Numbered from the stretch's first letter, positions 24,831 to 33,518 are shown. The stretch: 64,000 bases of DNA from an uncultured Collinsella sp. (GCA_902494585.1 CABUUD010000002.1:3438-67437); one strand, 5' to 3'. Notes: generated by a model from the sequence alone, not told the origin. Program-made: numbers and translations.

Positions 24831-25413
24831 CGGGCTCGACCGTCCACGTAATGCTTGCGACCTGGTCGCCCGTGCCGGTCACATGGAAGATGTCTCGCGT
24901 GACGCGGGCGACATTGCCGCTCGTCTTGAGCTTAATCTTGTCCGCACCATCGGCGATGCCCTGGTAGCCCATGTCGAAGGATGCATTTTTGGAAAGGTCG
25001 AGGCCCACTTCCTGTGTCGCGGCGTGGGCGTCTTGGAGTGCCTTGTCGGGGCCGACCTTAAAATCGATGGAGTTCTGGGCGGTCCCCGTCTTGGCGTCGG
25101 CGACGATGCTCCAGGACTTCTGGGCGGCAATCTTCATGTTGGTAACGTGGATGCCATAGGCCGAAAGATTGTCGATGGTGGTTGTATTCTCGGAAGGGCC
25201 CTGAAGCGTGCCATCGGCCTTGGCGACAAATGGGATGACGGTCGGAGCCTTAAACTTGATGTTGTCGATTTCGGTCCTGATGGTCACGTCGGTGGTTCCA
25301 ACGCGTCCCTCCGCCAGGGCGGTGGTCGGCGCGGCACCCATTGCGAGTGCGAGTGCCAGTCCTGCGCCCACGACAAGTGCCCTGGCTCCGTTCAGGTTCC
25401 TGGTGATGTCCAT
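24814..25413 (-). CDS. Secreted beta-rich surface protein, WxL-like C-terminus
   Basis: A 199-aa protein with a signal peptide (about 1-35, cleavage near ALA-EGR). The mature part is beta-rich; it contains IDNIKFKAPTVIPFVAK and ends ASITWTVEPGAHTA, where the Trp-x-Val/Leu near the end recalls WxL-type or related wall-binding domains, but this is only a resemblance. AAGGAACG precedes the ATG at 25413. It is in the middle of the surface operon and overlaps the sortase-anchored-like gene. Confidence 0.65.
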   Translation of the reverse strand: MDITRNLNGARALVVGAGLALALAMGAAPTTALAEGRVGTTDVTIRTEIDNIKFKAPTVIPFVAKADGTLQGPSENTTTIDNLSAYGIHVTNMKIAAQKSWSIVADAKTGTAQNSIDFKVGPDKALQDAHAATQEVGLDLSKNASFDMGYQGIADGADKIKLKTSGNVARVTRDIFHVTGTGDQVASITWTVEPGAHTA

Positions 25414-25501
25414 AATCGTTCCTTTCTATTCGTCACGGACCATTTCCGTGAGGGTTAGACGAAAGCGGCACGGGTGCGCATTTTCACAACAGGTGGCAGG
25501 T

Positions 25502-26011
25502 CTAGTCTTCTGCCTGGGCAACTCGCACCTTGACACGCGTGGGATTGCCATGGGCGTCGTAGGTCTTGGCGTCGAGCGCCTGGATCTCGATGTACGCCTC
25601 GCCTTCTTCGATGTCGCCTGCAGGGCAGGTCTCAACGGTCTTGCCGGTCTCGACAACGCCCGATTCATAGATGGTCTCGTCGTTTTGGATCACGCGGAAA
25701 CGCTGGGGAAACTTGTTGTCCTGGACGTTTTGCACGTTGACGCGCAGCTTGCCGCCTTTTTGTAGCTGGGCGACCGGTGCGACCGAGATCGTCATCATGT
25801 TGTCGCGGACGATGGCATCGAGCTCGTCCTGGATTTCCTGGCGCGACTTACCCTCCGCCGCTGTGACCGAGGCACCTGTCTCGGCGACAGGCTTTGACTG
25901 CCAGGCGTAAAGGCCGACGGCGATAAGGGCGCAGGCGATGGCCAGGCAGACAACGCCGAGCCTTTTTCGATGTTTTGACCCTAGGGGGCTCGACTGCTTC
26001 CTTACGCTCAT
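25502..26011 (-). CDS. Membrane-anchored extracytoplasmic protein
   Basis: A 169-aa protein with a basic N-terminus (RKQSSPLGSKHRKRLG), one membrane segment (VVCLAIACALIAVGLYAW, about 20-37) and an extracellular part that reads as an Ig-like beta fold (KGGKLRVNVQNVQDN, EGEAYIEIQALDAKTYD). No family is recognised. The ATG overlaps the stop of the upstream 98-aa gene (ATGA) and AAGGA precedes it. Likely a membrane partner of the secreted proteins encoded downstream. Confidence 0.65.
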   Translation of the reverse strand: MSVRKQSSPLGSKHRKRLGVVCLAIACALIAVGLYAWQSKPVAETGASVTAAEGKSRQEIQDELDAIVRDNMMTISVAPVAQLQKGGKLRVNVQNVQDNKFPQRFRVIQNDETIYESGVVETGKTVETCPAGDIEEGEAYIEIQALDAKTYDAHGNPTRVKVRVAQAED

Positions 26012-26304
26012 GCGGCATCCTTAGTGGTATAGACGCGCGCGAACGTGGACGGATCGGCGCCAAAGAGCATGTGGAGCATGAGGCGTCGCGAGTAGATGAG
26101 CTCGTCGAAGTTTGGGTCGAGTTTGATGTCGTGGATGTGGGCGATGTGGTGGGCGAGTGCCGAAAACGATTCGGGATCGCAAATCACGTCGGTGTTGACG
26201 TGATAGACAGCCGCATCGGGAAACGCTTCCTCGTCGAAGGGCAGAAGATATGGGTCATCGTCAACTTCGATGGCGATGCCGTACTGGGGCCAGTAATATG
26301 CCAT
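26008..26304 (-). CDS. 98-aa protein, first gene of the surface operon
   Basis: A 98-aa acidic/histidine-containing protein (LAHHIAHIHDIK) with no membrane or signal segment. The start YYWPQYGIAIEVDDDP followed by VYHVNTDVICDPESFSALAHHIA recalls the C-terminal half of DUF559/AbiEi-like endonuclease-fold proteins, which would make it a truncated relative; this is a weak resemblance. GGGAGG precedes the ATG at 26304, so the start is well supported. Its end overlaps the next gene by 4 bases. Function unknown. Confidence 0.6.
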   Translation of the reverse strand: MAYYWPQYGIAIEVDDDPYLLPFDEEAFPDAAVYHVNTDVICDPESFSALAHHIAHIHDIKLDPNFDELIYSRRLMLHMLFGADPSTFARVYTTKDAA

Positions 26305-26377
26305 GGGGACCTCCCTGCTTTTGGGCCAAACCTTCTATTGGTTTTGGCTGTCGATGCCGACCGTATCAGCCACAACT

Positions 26378-26395
26378 TGACCAATTTCTGACCAA
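26378..26395. promoter_or_regulatory. Direct repeat upstream of surface operon and LDH operon
   Basis: TGACCAA occurs twice, 11 bases apart (26378-26384 and 26389-26395), in the 345-base gap between the divergent surface operon and the FAD oxidoreductase operon. One-helical-turn spacing is typical of a dimer operator. The gap is AT-richer than its surroundings; no clear -35/-10 pair was found. A TTG-started 70-codon frame (26335-26547, minus) in the gap has no ribosome binding site. Confidence 0.3.
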
Positions 26396-26649
26396 ATGCT
26401 TGACGGGTTTACATCGCCGCAGGTGAGAGACGCTAAAAAATATCTCAAGTTTTTTCGAGCGCCAATTGTGCGCGTGGTTGCGATGGGAGGGAGCTCGTTA
26501 AATAGAGCGTCTGCCGGGAAAACGTCGCCGTTCGCCGAATTGCACAAACGTAAAATTCGCCAATTATGGAGACAGTCTCAGTCACGTCGACGAAACGATG
26601 CGGTAACATCTCCCTGCAAACACTGTAGTTAACTAAAGGGGGAGTTCGC

Positions 26650-28251
26650 GTGTCTGCAGCCATCAAACCCTTCGGCGACGAGTTCGAAGAATATGGTCGC
26701 GACGAATCTCGCACATCGGGCGAGGCGTCGAGCATCTCGTTTCCGACAACGGAGGACGAAGTCCGCGCCATTCTGCGAAAGCTCCATGCCGAGCATGTTC
26801 CGATAACGGTCCAGGGTGCTCGGACCGGTCTGGCTGCCGGTGCCGTGCCCCACGGCGGGCATATCCTCAACACTTCTCGTATGAATCGCTACCTGGGTCT
26901 TCGCCGCGACGAGCAAGGCCGTTTTCTGCTGCGCGTGGAGCCGGGCGTCGTGCTTTCGGAGTTGCGCAAGCAGCTGGGTAAGAAGGCATTGCCGACCGCT
27001 GGCTGGGATCAGGTATCGCTTGAGGCCTATGAGGAGTTTCAGGCAGCTCCCGAGCAGTTCTTTCCCACCGATCCCACCGAGGCATCTGCCTGCCTGGGCG
27101 GCATGGCGGCGTGCAATGCCTCCGGTGCCCGCAGTTACGCCTACGGCCCCATGCGCCCGCACGTTACGGGGCTTCACGTGGCACTGGCGGACGGCGACCT
27201 GCTCGAGCTTCATCGAGGTCAGGCGCGCGCTGACGCACGCCACTTGTCGCTCGTGACGGTAGGGGGCCGCGCACTTGAGCTGAATCTTCCCGGCTATACC
27301 ATGCCCAAGACCAAAAACGCGTCGGGTTATTTCGTTTCGGACGATATGGACGCCATCGACCTCTTTATCGGTGCGTGCGGCACGCTCGGCGTCATTACCG
27401 AGCTTGAGATCGCCTTGCAGGCGGCACCTTCGGTCGTATGGGGTGTGAGCTGCTTTTTCGACAGCGAGGACAAGGCGGTGTCCTTTACCGATTCCGTGCG
27501 CCCCGTGCTGTCCCATGCCGCCGCTATCGAGTATTTCGATGCCGACGCCTTGGATATCCTTCGCCGCCAGCGCGAGCAGTCGACCGCGTTTGCCTCGCTG
27601 CCGGCACTCGACGATGAGGCAAAGGTCTGTGTCTATGTGGAGCTCGACTGCGACGACGAGGCGCAGGCGACCGAGGAGCTGTACCACCTGGGATGGGTTT
27701 TGGAGCTTGCGGGCGGCCACGACGACGCGACCTGGGTTGCGCGCACCGAGGTCGATCGCGAATGCCAGCGGTTCTTCCGCCACGCCGTTCCCGAGAGCGT
27801 CAACATGCTCATCGACGAGCGTCGCCGCACCGACCCCACCATTACCAAGCTGGGGTCGGATATGTCGGTGCCCAACGCGCGCCTGGCCGATGTCGTTGTC
27901 CTCTATCGCCGCACGCTGGCCGAAAGCGGGCTTGAGTCTGCCGCCTGGGGACATATTGGCAACAACCATCTGCATGTGAATATCCTGCCGCGCGATGCGC
28001 AAGACTACCGTCGCGGTGGCGAGCTGTTTGCCCAGTGGGCTGCGGAGGTAACGGCTATGGGCGGCGCCGTCTCTGCCGAGCACGGCGTCGGCAAGATCAA
28101 AGCGGGCTTTTTGGAGACGATGTACGGCCACGAGGCCATGGTCGAATCGGCTCGACTCAAGCTGCAGCTCGATCCTGCCGGGCAGCTGGGTCGTGGCAAC
28201 CTGTTTTCGGAGAAGCTCTTGGATGAACTCGTCCAGAAAGGGGGCGTGTGA
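26650..28251 (+). CDS. FAD-linked oxidoreductase, D-lactate/glycolate dehydrogenase type
   Basis: A 533-aa flavoprotein of the GlcD family. The N-terminal PCMH FAD-binding domain shows FPTTEDEVRAIL, VQGARTGLAAGAVP and CLGGMAACNASGARSYAYGP; the C-terminal FAD-oxidase cap shows WGHIGNNHLHVNILP and AEHGVGKIKAGF. The start is a GTG at 26650 after GGGGGAG. It is followed directly by etfB and a ferredoxin-fused etfA. In Acetobacterium woodii the same set (LctD, LctB, LctC) is an electron-bifurcating lactate dehydrogenase that uses ferredoxin to drive lactate oxidation with NAD. That function is likely here; glycolate or another 2-hydroxyacid is possible. Confidence 0.85.
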   Translation: MSAAIKPFGDEFEEYGRDESRTSGEASSISFPTTEDEVRAILRKLHAEHVPITVQGARTGLAAGAVPHGGHILNTSRMNRYLGLRRDEQGRFLLRVEPGVVLSELRKQLGKKALPTAGWDQVSLEAYEEFQAAPEQFFPTDPTEASACLGGMAACNASGARSYAYGPMRPHVTGLHVALADGDLLELHRGQARADARHLSLVTVGGRALELNLPGYTMPKTKNASGYFVSDDMDAIDLFIGACGTLGVITELEIALQAAPSVVWGVSCFFDSEDKAVSFTDSVRPVLSHAAAIEYFDADALDILRRQREQSTAFASLPALDDEAKVCVYVELDCDDEAQATEELYHLGWVLELAGGHDDATWVARTEVDRECQRFFRHAVPESVNMLIDERRRTDPTITKLGSDMSVPNARLADVVVLYRRTLAESGLESAAWGHIGNNHLHVNILPRDAQDYRRGGELFAQWAAEVTAMGGAVSAEHGVGKIKAGFLETMYGHEAMVESARLKLQLDPAGQLGRGNLFSEKLLDELVQKGGV

Positions 28252-28253
28252 AG

Positions 28254-29069
28254 ATGAGCGATTTCCATATGGTGGTGTGCGTCAAGGCAGTGCCGGGAAG
28301 CACCGAGGTCAAGATGGACCCCAAAACCAATACCATCGTGCGTGATGGCAAGCAGGCGGTCATTAATCCCTTCGATGCAAGTGCCCTCGAATGCGCTCTG
28401 GCGCTCAAGGACGACTTTATCGGCTTTGGCATGGATGTGCGCGTGACGGTGGTGTCGATGGGTATCCCTGCAACCGAATTGCTGCTGCGTGACTGCATTG
28501 CCCGCGGCGCCGATGACGCGCTGCTGCTGACCGATCGCGCCTTTGCGGGCGCGGACACGTTGGCGACCACCTATGCTCTCAAATGCGGCATCGAGGCGCT
28601 CGACGAGGACTTCGACCTGCTCATCTGCGGCAAGATGGCGGTGGATGGCGATACTGCCCAGATCGGCCCAGAGCTGGCCGGCGCCTTCGAGATTCCCTGC
28701 GTGACCGATGTGAGCTGCGTGCAGAGCGCAAGTTTTACGACGTGCGGTGCGCTTTCGCTCGTTCACGGTTGCGATGCCGGCGAGGAGACGGTCTATCTGG
28801 AGATGCCGTGCGCGATGACGACCGCCAAGGAGATCGGCCAGCTGCGCATGCCGAGCATCGCCGGCATACGCGCGGCCGAAAATGCGGATGTGCGGGTGGT
28901 CTGTGCTGCCGATGTGCATGCCGATCCCTCGCGTTGCGGCCTTACCGGATCGCCGACGCAGGTCGTGCGCTCGTTTGTGCCCGACCGCGACCAAACGTGT
29001 GAGGCCATCGAGGGCACACCGGTCGAGCAAGCTGCAAAGCTTGCTAAGATTATCGAGGGGATGGCATAG
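28254..29069 (+). CDS. etfB: Electron transfer flavoprotein beta subunit
   Basis: A 271-aa EtfB. It starts VVCVKAVPGS, contains NPFDASALECALALKD, the AMP/FAD-site region VTVVSMG, the GADDALLLTDRAFAGADTLATTYAL segment and LICGKMAVDGDTAQIGPELAG, followed by the family's usual MPCAMTTAKEI region. I take the ATG at 28254 (AGGGGG about 9 bases upstream); a GTG at 28248 overlapping the previous stop is an alternative. Works with the next gene as the EtfAB electron carrier for the FAD oxidoreductase. Confidence 0.92.
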   Translation: MSDFHMVVCVKAVPGSTEVKMDPKTNTIVRDGKQAVINPFDASALECALALKDDFIGFGMDVRVTVVSMGIPATELLLRDCIARGADDALLLTDRAFAGADTLATTYALKCGIEALDEDFDLLICGKMAVDGDTAQIGPELAGAFEIPCVTDVSCVQSASFTTCGALSLVHGCDAGEETVYLEMPCAMTTAKEIGQLRMPSIAGIRAAENADVRVVCAADVHADPSRCGLTGSPTQVVRSFVPDRDQTCEAIEGTPVEQAAKLAKIIEGMA

Positions 29070-30275
29070 ATGAGCGGACTGATAATCGATAGCGAGGCAT
29101 GTGTTGGCTGTGGCCGCTGCGTTCGCGCCTGTGCTTCGGGCGGCATTGTGGTGGAGGGCGAGCGCCCCAACCGCTGCGCCCATGTGACCGACGGCTGCAT
29201 CTTGTGCGGTGGGTGCGTCGACGCTTGCCCCGTCAATGCCATTTCGATCGAGCGCGACGAGGCCGCTGGCGCGGTGGACCTTGATGCATATCGAGACATT
29301 TGGGTCTTCGTGCAGACTGACGAGCACGACGCCGTGGCTCCCGTGGCCTACGAGCTCATGGGCAAGGGACGCGAGCTTGCCGATGCTCGTGGTTGCCGTC
29401 TGGTGGCATTGGCCGGCATGAGCCCCGAGAGCTCGCTCAAGGACCTGGAGCATCTGGTTTGCGCCGGTGCAGACGAGGTCCTGGTCTGTCGCGACGAGCG
29501 TCTGCGCCAGAACGATGCGGAGGTCTACGCCCGGCTGATCTGCGATTTGGTAGCCGAGCGCAGGCCCGAGGCCATTCTGTACGGTGCGACCGCCTTTGGC
29601 CGCGAACTGGCACCCGGCGTTGCCGTGCGCTTGCAGACGGGCCTTACGGCTGACTGCACCGTACTTTCGATGGATACGGAGACGGGGCTGCTGCAACAGA
29701 CGCGTCCGGCGTTTGGCGGCAACCTGATGGCCACCATCGTCTGCCCCAATCATCGTCCCCAGATGGCAACGGTGCGTCCCGGCATCTTTGGGGCGCCCGA
29801 GTTTGACTACAGCCGCTCTGGCACAATTACCCAGGTATCGCTTGCGGATGATGTTAAGGCCCGCGTCGAGATCTCGATTCCCGCCGAGGAGTGGGGACAG
29901 CAGGCATCAATTGCCGATGCCGAGCGCCTGGTCGTGGTGGGCCGCGGAATTGGCTCCAAGAAGAACCTGCCCCTGATGCGAAAACTCGCCGATGCCCTGG
30001 GTGCCGAGCTTGGTTGCACGCGTCCCGTCGTGGAGGCGGGTTGGCTGGAGTACCGCCACCAGATTGGCCAGACCGGCGTGTCGGTTTCGCCCAAGCTCCT
30101 CGTGAGCATCGGCGTTTCGGGCGCTATCCAGCACCTAGCCGGCATCGGCGGCGCGGAGTGCATCATCGCTGTCAACGAGGACCCGGATGCCCCCATCTTC
30201 GGCGCTGCGCAGTACAAAGTTGTCGGTGACGCCGTCGAAGTCGTCGAGGAGCTTCTGGCCCAGCTCGAGCGCTAG
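29070..30275 (+). CDS. etfA: Electron transfer flavoprotein alpha subunit with ferredoxin domain
   Basis: A 401-aa EtfA that starts right after etfB. Residues 5-60 form a two-[4Fe-4S] ferredoxin domain (CVGCGRCVRAC...; CILCGGCVDACPVNAI), absent from ordinary EtfA but present in LctC and CarE-type bifurcating proteins. The rest is the EtfA fold with the FAD-binding C-terminal part: LVVVGRGIGSKKNL, RPVVEAGW, QIGQTGVSVSPKL and SGAIQHLAGI. The extra iron-sulphur domain supports ferredoxin-linked electron bifurcation. The stop overlaps the stop of the converging HD gene by 4 bases. Confidence 0.92.
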   Translation: MSGLIIDSEACVGCGRCVRACASGGIVVEGERPNRCAHVTDGCILCGGCVDACPVNAISIERDEAAGAVDLDAYRDIWVFVQTDEHDAVAPVAYELMGKGRELADARGCRLVALAGMSPESSLKDLEHLVCAGADEVLVCRDERLRQNDAEVYARLICDLVAERRPEAILYGATAFGRELAPGVAVRLQTGLTADCTVLSMDTETGLLQQTRPAFGGNLMATIVCPNHRPQMATVRPGIFGAPEFDYSRSGTITQVSLADDVKARVEISIPAEEWGQQASIADAERLVVVGRGIGSKKNLPLMRKLADALGAELGCTRPVVEAGWLEYRHQIGQTGVSVSPKLLVSIGVSGAIQHLAGIGGAECIIAVNEDPDAPIFGAAQYKVVGDAVEVVEELLAQLER

Positions 30276-31084
30276 GCGCCGGCCAGCCAGGCTCGCATCT
30301 CTTTCTTTAGGCGTTCCCAGGTCGCCCGCGTGGCGGGATCGGTAAAGGGTCGCACGATGCCAAAGGGCGCGTCGAGCAGGCGGTAGATATCTCCCTGCTC
30401 GCGCGCCAGCGCGCGGCTTGCCGGATAGACGAGCTCAAACATAAAACAAATGAGCCCTACCAGGTAGTCGGCCGGCTCATCGCGTTCGTCGCGTGCGACG
30501 CAGCGGTGCTCGTCAAAGGCGGCGAGCGCCGATGTCGAGAACCGGCTGGCGAGAAATGTGTCCTCATCAACCTTGAGGATGGTCTCGACGGTGCTGTCGG
30601 CGATGGTTCGCATGATGTCGATCTTGTCACCATCGCGCACGATATCGCAGAAGTTCCGCGTGCGGGTGTCGAGTTCCGTGGGCAGGCGAAAATCGCTGTG
30701 GTGGGCGATGCTTGCTCGAATGAGTTCGTCTTCTACCGGATCGTCGATAAAGTCGCGGATACTTGTTGTCGCGGGCGCGTCTGCAGGGTTTTTGCCAAAG
30801 AGAACCTCGACGCCCAACTCCGCATGGCTCATGCTCTCGGCATCCTTAAACGTGTCCCAGCGTCGCAACTGTTCAAAGCGACCCATATCGTGTAGCAGGC
30901 CGCAAAGCCACGCTAGGTCAATGTCCTGCGGTGACCAGCCCTGTTCGCGTGCCACGGCATCGCATGCCTCGGCAACGTGGTACGTATGCTCGATTTTGAG
31001 CGCGATGCGCGGATTGGCGGCATCGTAGGCATCGGTGTAGGTCTTGAAGGCCGCGGCAGCCCGCGTTCGATCGATAGCTGTCAT
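30272..31084 (-). CDS. HD-domain phosphohydrolase
   Basis: A 270-aa HD-family protein. Metal-binding residues are in KIEHTYHVAEAC (His), CGLLHDMGRFEQ (His-Asp pair) and RDGDKIDIMR (Asp). Such proteins hydrolyse nucleotides or phosphate esters; the substrate is unknown. AGGAAG precedes the ATG at 31084. It converges on etfA with a 4-base overlap and has no terminator of its own that I can see. Confidence 0.82.
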   Translation of the reverse strand: MTAIDRTRAAAAFKTYTDAYDAANPRIALKIEHTYHVAEACDAVAREQGWSPQDIDLAWLCGLLHDMGRFEQLRRWDTFKDAESMSHAELGVEVLFGKNPADAPATTSIRDFIDDPVEDELIRASIAHHSDFRLPTELDTRTRNFCDIVRDGDKIDIMRTIADSTVETILKVDEDTFLASRFSTSALAAFDEHRCVARDERDEPADYLVGLICFMFELVYPASRALAREQGDIYRLLDAPFGIVRPFTDPATRATWERLKKEMRAWLAGA

Positions 31085-31221
31085 AATGACTTCCTAAAAA
31101 GTTGTGTCTTTCTGTGTCTTTCGATCCGGTGGCAATTGTAGGTGAACTCGGTTGCCACCGGGCGATGATTCTGCCGCGTCGTTGAATGCGGCTCGGAAAG
31201 CATGTCGGGACGAGGAACGCT

Positions 31222-31914
31222 ATGGTGCTCAAAATCGTTAAAACCATCTGGCCGGTGATGCTTACCTATGTTGCGATAGCCGCGCCGTGCGGAATGATTA
31301 TGGCGCAGACGGGAATGGAACCCTGGATGGTTTTTGCCCTGAGCAGCACGTTCGTGACGGGCAGCGGGCAGTTTATGATCTGCAATCTGTGGCTGGCAGG
31401 TGTGCCTGCAGCATCGATCGTCGCGAGCGTCGCCGCAATCTCCTCGCGCTTTGCGCTTTACTCGGCATCGATCGCACCGCATCTGAGGGGTGCCTCGAAG
31501 CGTCAGACGCTGGCTGTTGCCGCGACACTTACCGAGGAGGCATATGGCATCTCACTTGCCAAGTTGGTTAAAGGGGAGGATTGGGGCCCGCGCGAGTCCT
31601 TTGCGCTCAATGCGATCCTCATCGCAACATGGGGCGTTTCGTGCACGACGGGCGCCGTTGTCGGCGCCGTTGTCGACGTTCCCACCGCTATTGCGGGCTT
31701 TGTCTGCACATCGCTCTTTATCTGCCTGCTCTTTTCGCAGCGACTGTCGCGCGGCAATATCGTAGCCGCCGTTGTGGCTGCGGTGTCCGTCGCCATATGT
31801 AAGTTCTTGGGGTGGACGAATATCGCCGTGCCGGTAAGCGTGCTCGTCGGCGTTGTCGCGGCGCTTGCGTGCGATGCCCTCGCCGAAGGAAGGGGTGCTC
31901 GCGATGCCCGTTAA
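31222..31914 (+). CDS. azlC: AzlC family branched-chain amino acid exporter subunit
   Basis: A 230-aa integral membrane protein with about six to seven hydrophobic segments and the AzlC marker stretch SSTFVTGSGQFMICNLW followed by SSRFALYSASIAPHL. With AzlD it exports branched-chain amino acids or analogues. The ATG at 31222 has GAGGAA upstream; an in-frame ATG at 31186 is less supported. The end overlaps azlD by 11 bases. Confidence 0.88.
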   Translation: MVLKIVKTIWPVMLTYVAIAAPCGMIMAQTGMEPWMVFALSSTFVTGSGQFMICNLWLAGVPAASIVASVAAISSRFALYSASIAPHLRGASKRQTLAVAATLTEEAYGISLAKLVKGEDWGPRESFALNAILIATWGVSCTTGAVVGAVVDVPTAIAGFVCTSLFICLLFSQRLSRGNIVAAVVAAVSVAICKFLGWTNIAVPVSVLVGVVAALACDALAEGRGARDAR

Positions 31915-32227
31915 TGAGTTTTTGGTCCTGTGGCTGTCGTCGTGGGCGGCCATCGCTTTTTTCCGCATTGCCCCGGCGTTTGCCTTGCGCGGGAGAACGC
32001 TGTCGCCCCGCGTTACCGAGGCCTTGGGTTATATTCCGCCCGCCGCCTTTGCGGCACTGGTCGCTAACGATTTGATAAGCCCTGGCGCTTTCGACACCGG
32101 CTTGTGGCAGGGCTTAATTCCCTGGATTGCGGCTGCCGGTGTCGTGGTGGTGGCAATCAAGACAAAGTCGATGTTGTGGTGCTGCGTCTCGGGTATCGTG
32201 CTCTATATCGTTTTGAGCCTCGTATAA
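31904..32227 (+). CDS. azlD: AzlD family small membrane subunit
   Basis: A 107-aa membrane protein with three to four hydrophobic segments, beginning MPVNEFLVLWLSSWAAI and containing FRIAPAFALRGR. It is the usual small partner of AzlC. AAGGAAGGGG upstream supports the ATG at 31904, which lies inside azlC, so the two are translationally coupled. Confidence 0.88.
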   Translation: MPVNEFLVLWLSSWAAIAFFRIAPAFALRGRTLSPRVTEALGYIPPAAFAALVANDLISPGAFDTGLWQGLIPWIAAAGVVVVAIKTKSMLWCCVSGIVLYIVLSLV

Positions 32228-32368
32228 GAGCAGGACGCGTTATCGTCCCGGCCTAACGAATCCAATTTCCCACCGAGGCGGTCTGCTTCTTCTGGTACCA
32301 TGGTCAAACTTTACTGTAGCAAAGCATGACGTGGGCTTTTGTTCCGCGTCAGCGGAAATGGGGGTTTC

Positions 32369-33391
32369 ATGGCACAGGAAGCGACCGCCAACGAGCAAAA
32401 GAAATTCAAAGTACCGCGCATCCCGGGTGACATCATGATCTACCCGATGATCGTCGGTCTTTTGCTCAATACCTTCTGCCCGCAGGTCTTCGAGATCGGC
32501 GGCTTCTTTACCGCCGCCTGCCGCGGCGGCTCCAACACCATCGTCGCCGCGATCTTGCTGTTTGTGGGCGCCGGCATCAGCTTTAAGTCCACGCCGGGTG
32601 CCATCAAGACCGGCATCGTTGTGCTGATTCCTAAGCTTGTGGTGGCAGCCGCGCTGGGTCTGGGTGTTGCGTATTTCTTTAACGACAACTTTTTGGGCCT
32701 GAGCTCGGTTTCCATCATCGGCGGCATTACGTTTTGCAACATGGCGCTCTACACGGGCATCATGGGCGAGTTCGGCGACGAGTCCGAGCAGGGTGCCGTG
32801 GGCATCCTGTTTTTTACGGCCGGCCCCGCCGTCACCATGATCATCCTGGGCGTTTCGGGTCTTGCCAACATCCCGTTGGGCACCATCGTCGGCTCCATCC
32901 TGCCCCTTGTCATCGGTATGGTTCTGGGCAACCTCTTCCCGTTCATCAAGAACCTGCTGGTTCCCGGTGCCAATCCCGCGATTGCCGTCATCGGATTCCA
33001 GCTCGGTGCGTCCATGAGTCTTTCGAGCTTTATCACCGGCGGCATTTCGGGCATCCTGCTGGGCCTCATCACGCTCTTTATCGTCGGCCCCATCACCTTT
33101 GCGTTCGAGCGCCTGTGCGGTGGTAACGGCAAGGCGGCCGTTGCCTGCTCCACTATCGCCGGCACGGCTATGACCACGCCGGTCGCCCTCGCCGAGGTCG
33201 CTCCGCGCTATGCCGAGCTTGCGCCCACCGCGTATGCGCAGATCGCCACCGCCGTCATCATCACGGCAATCATGGCCCCGATTCTGACCGGCTGGGTCGA
33301 CAAGAAGTTCTGCCAGGGCAAGGAGGATCTGTCGCCTGCCGGTGTCGAGGCCATCGAGGAGGCCGTCGCGACCGACATCGATGGCGAGTAG
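32369..33391 (+). CDS. kdgT: 2-keto-3-deoxygluconate permease (KdgT family)
   Basis: A 340-aa permease with about ten transmembrane segments. Signature parts include IMIYPMIVGLLLNTFCPQ, AGISFKSTPGAI, GGITFCNMALYTGIMGEFGDES and FQLGASMSLSSFI. KdgT imports 2-keto-3-deoxygluconate, a pectin and uronate breakdown product. The start at 32369 (MAQEATANE) has GGGGG close upstream. A strong terminator follows. No other KDG pathway genes are in the window. Confidence 0.88.
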   Translation: MAQEATANEQKKFKVPRIPGDIMIYPMIVGLLLNTFCPQVFEIGGFFTAACRGGSNTIVAAILLFVGAGISFKSTPGAIKTGIVVLIPKLVVAAALGLGVAYFFNDNFLGLSSVSIIGGITFCNMALYTGIMGEFGDESEQGAVGILFFTAGPAVTMIILGVSGLANIPLGTIVGSILPLVIGMVLGNLFPFIKNLLVPGANPAIAVIGFQLGASMSLSSFITGGISGILLGLITLFIVGPITFAFERLCGGNGKAAVACSTIAGTAMTTPVALAEVAPRYAELAPTAYAQIATAVIITAIMAPILTGWVDKKFCQGKEDLSPAGVEAIEEAVATDIDGE

Positions 33392-33438
33392 CAAGCGATA
33401 CCCATCAATGATGCCGGCGTGCAACTCGCGCCGTTTGA

Positions 33439-33494
33439 GCGCCCGAACGAAAGCTGTCTTGCAGTGACGTTCGGGCGCTCTGCTATTATTCCCC
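33439..33494 (+). terminator. Terminator after kdgT
   Basis: A 13-bp perfect stem (33439-33451 with 33470-33482, arm GAGCGCCCGAACG) is followed by TGCTATTATT. Confidence 0.75.
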
Positions 33495-33518
33495 TTACCC
33501 CTGCGGAGTAGGGGGTGT

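Noticed and set aside
26335..26547. Minus-strand 70-codon frame in the gap before the surface operon
   Set aside because: TTG start, no ribosome binding site, no recognisable sequence feature.
28005..29753. Minus-strand 582-codon frame opposite the lactate dehydrogenase, etfB and etfA genes
   Set aside because: It overlaps three genes with clear family motifs and shows only shadow composition.
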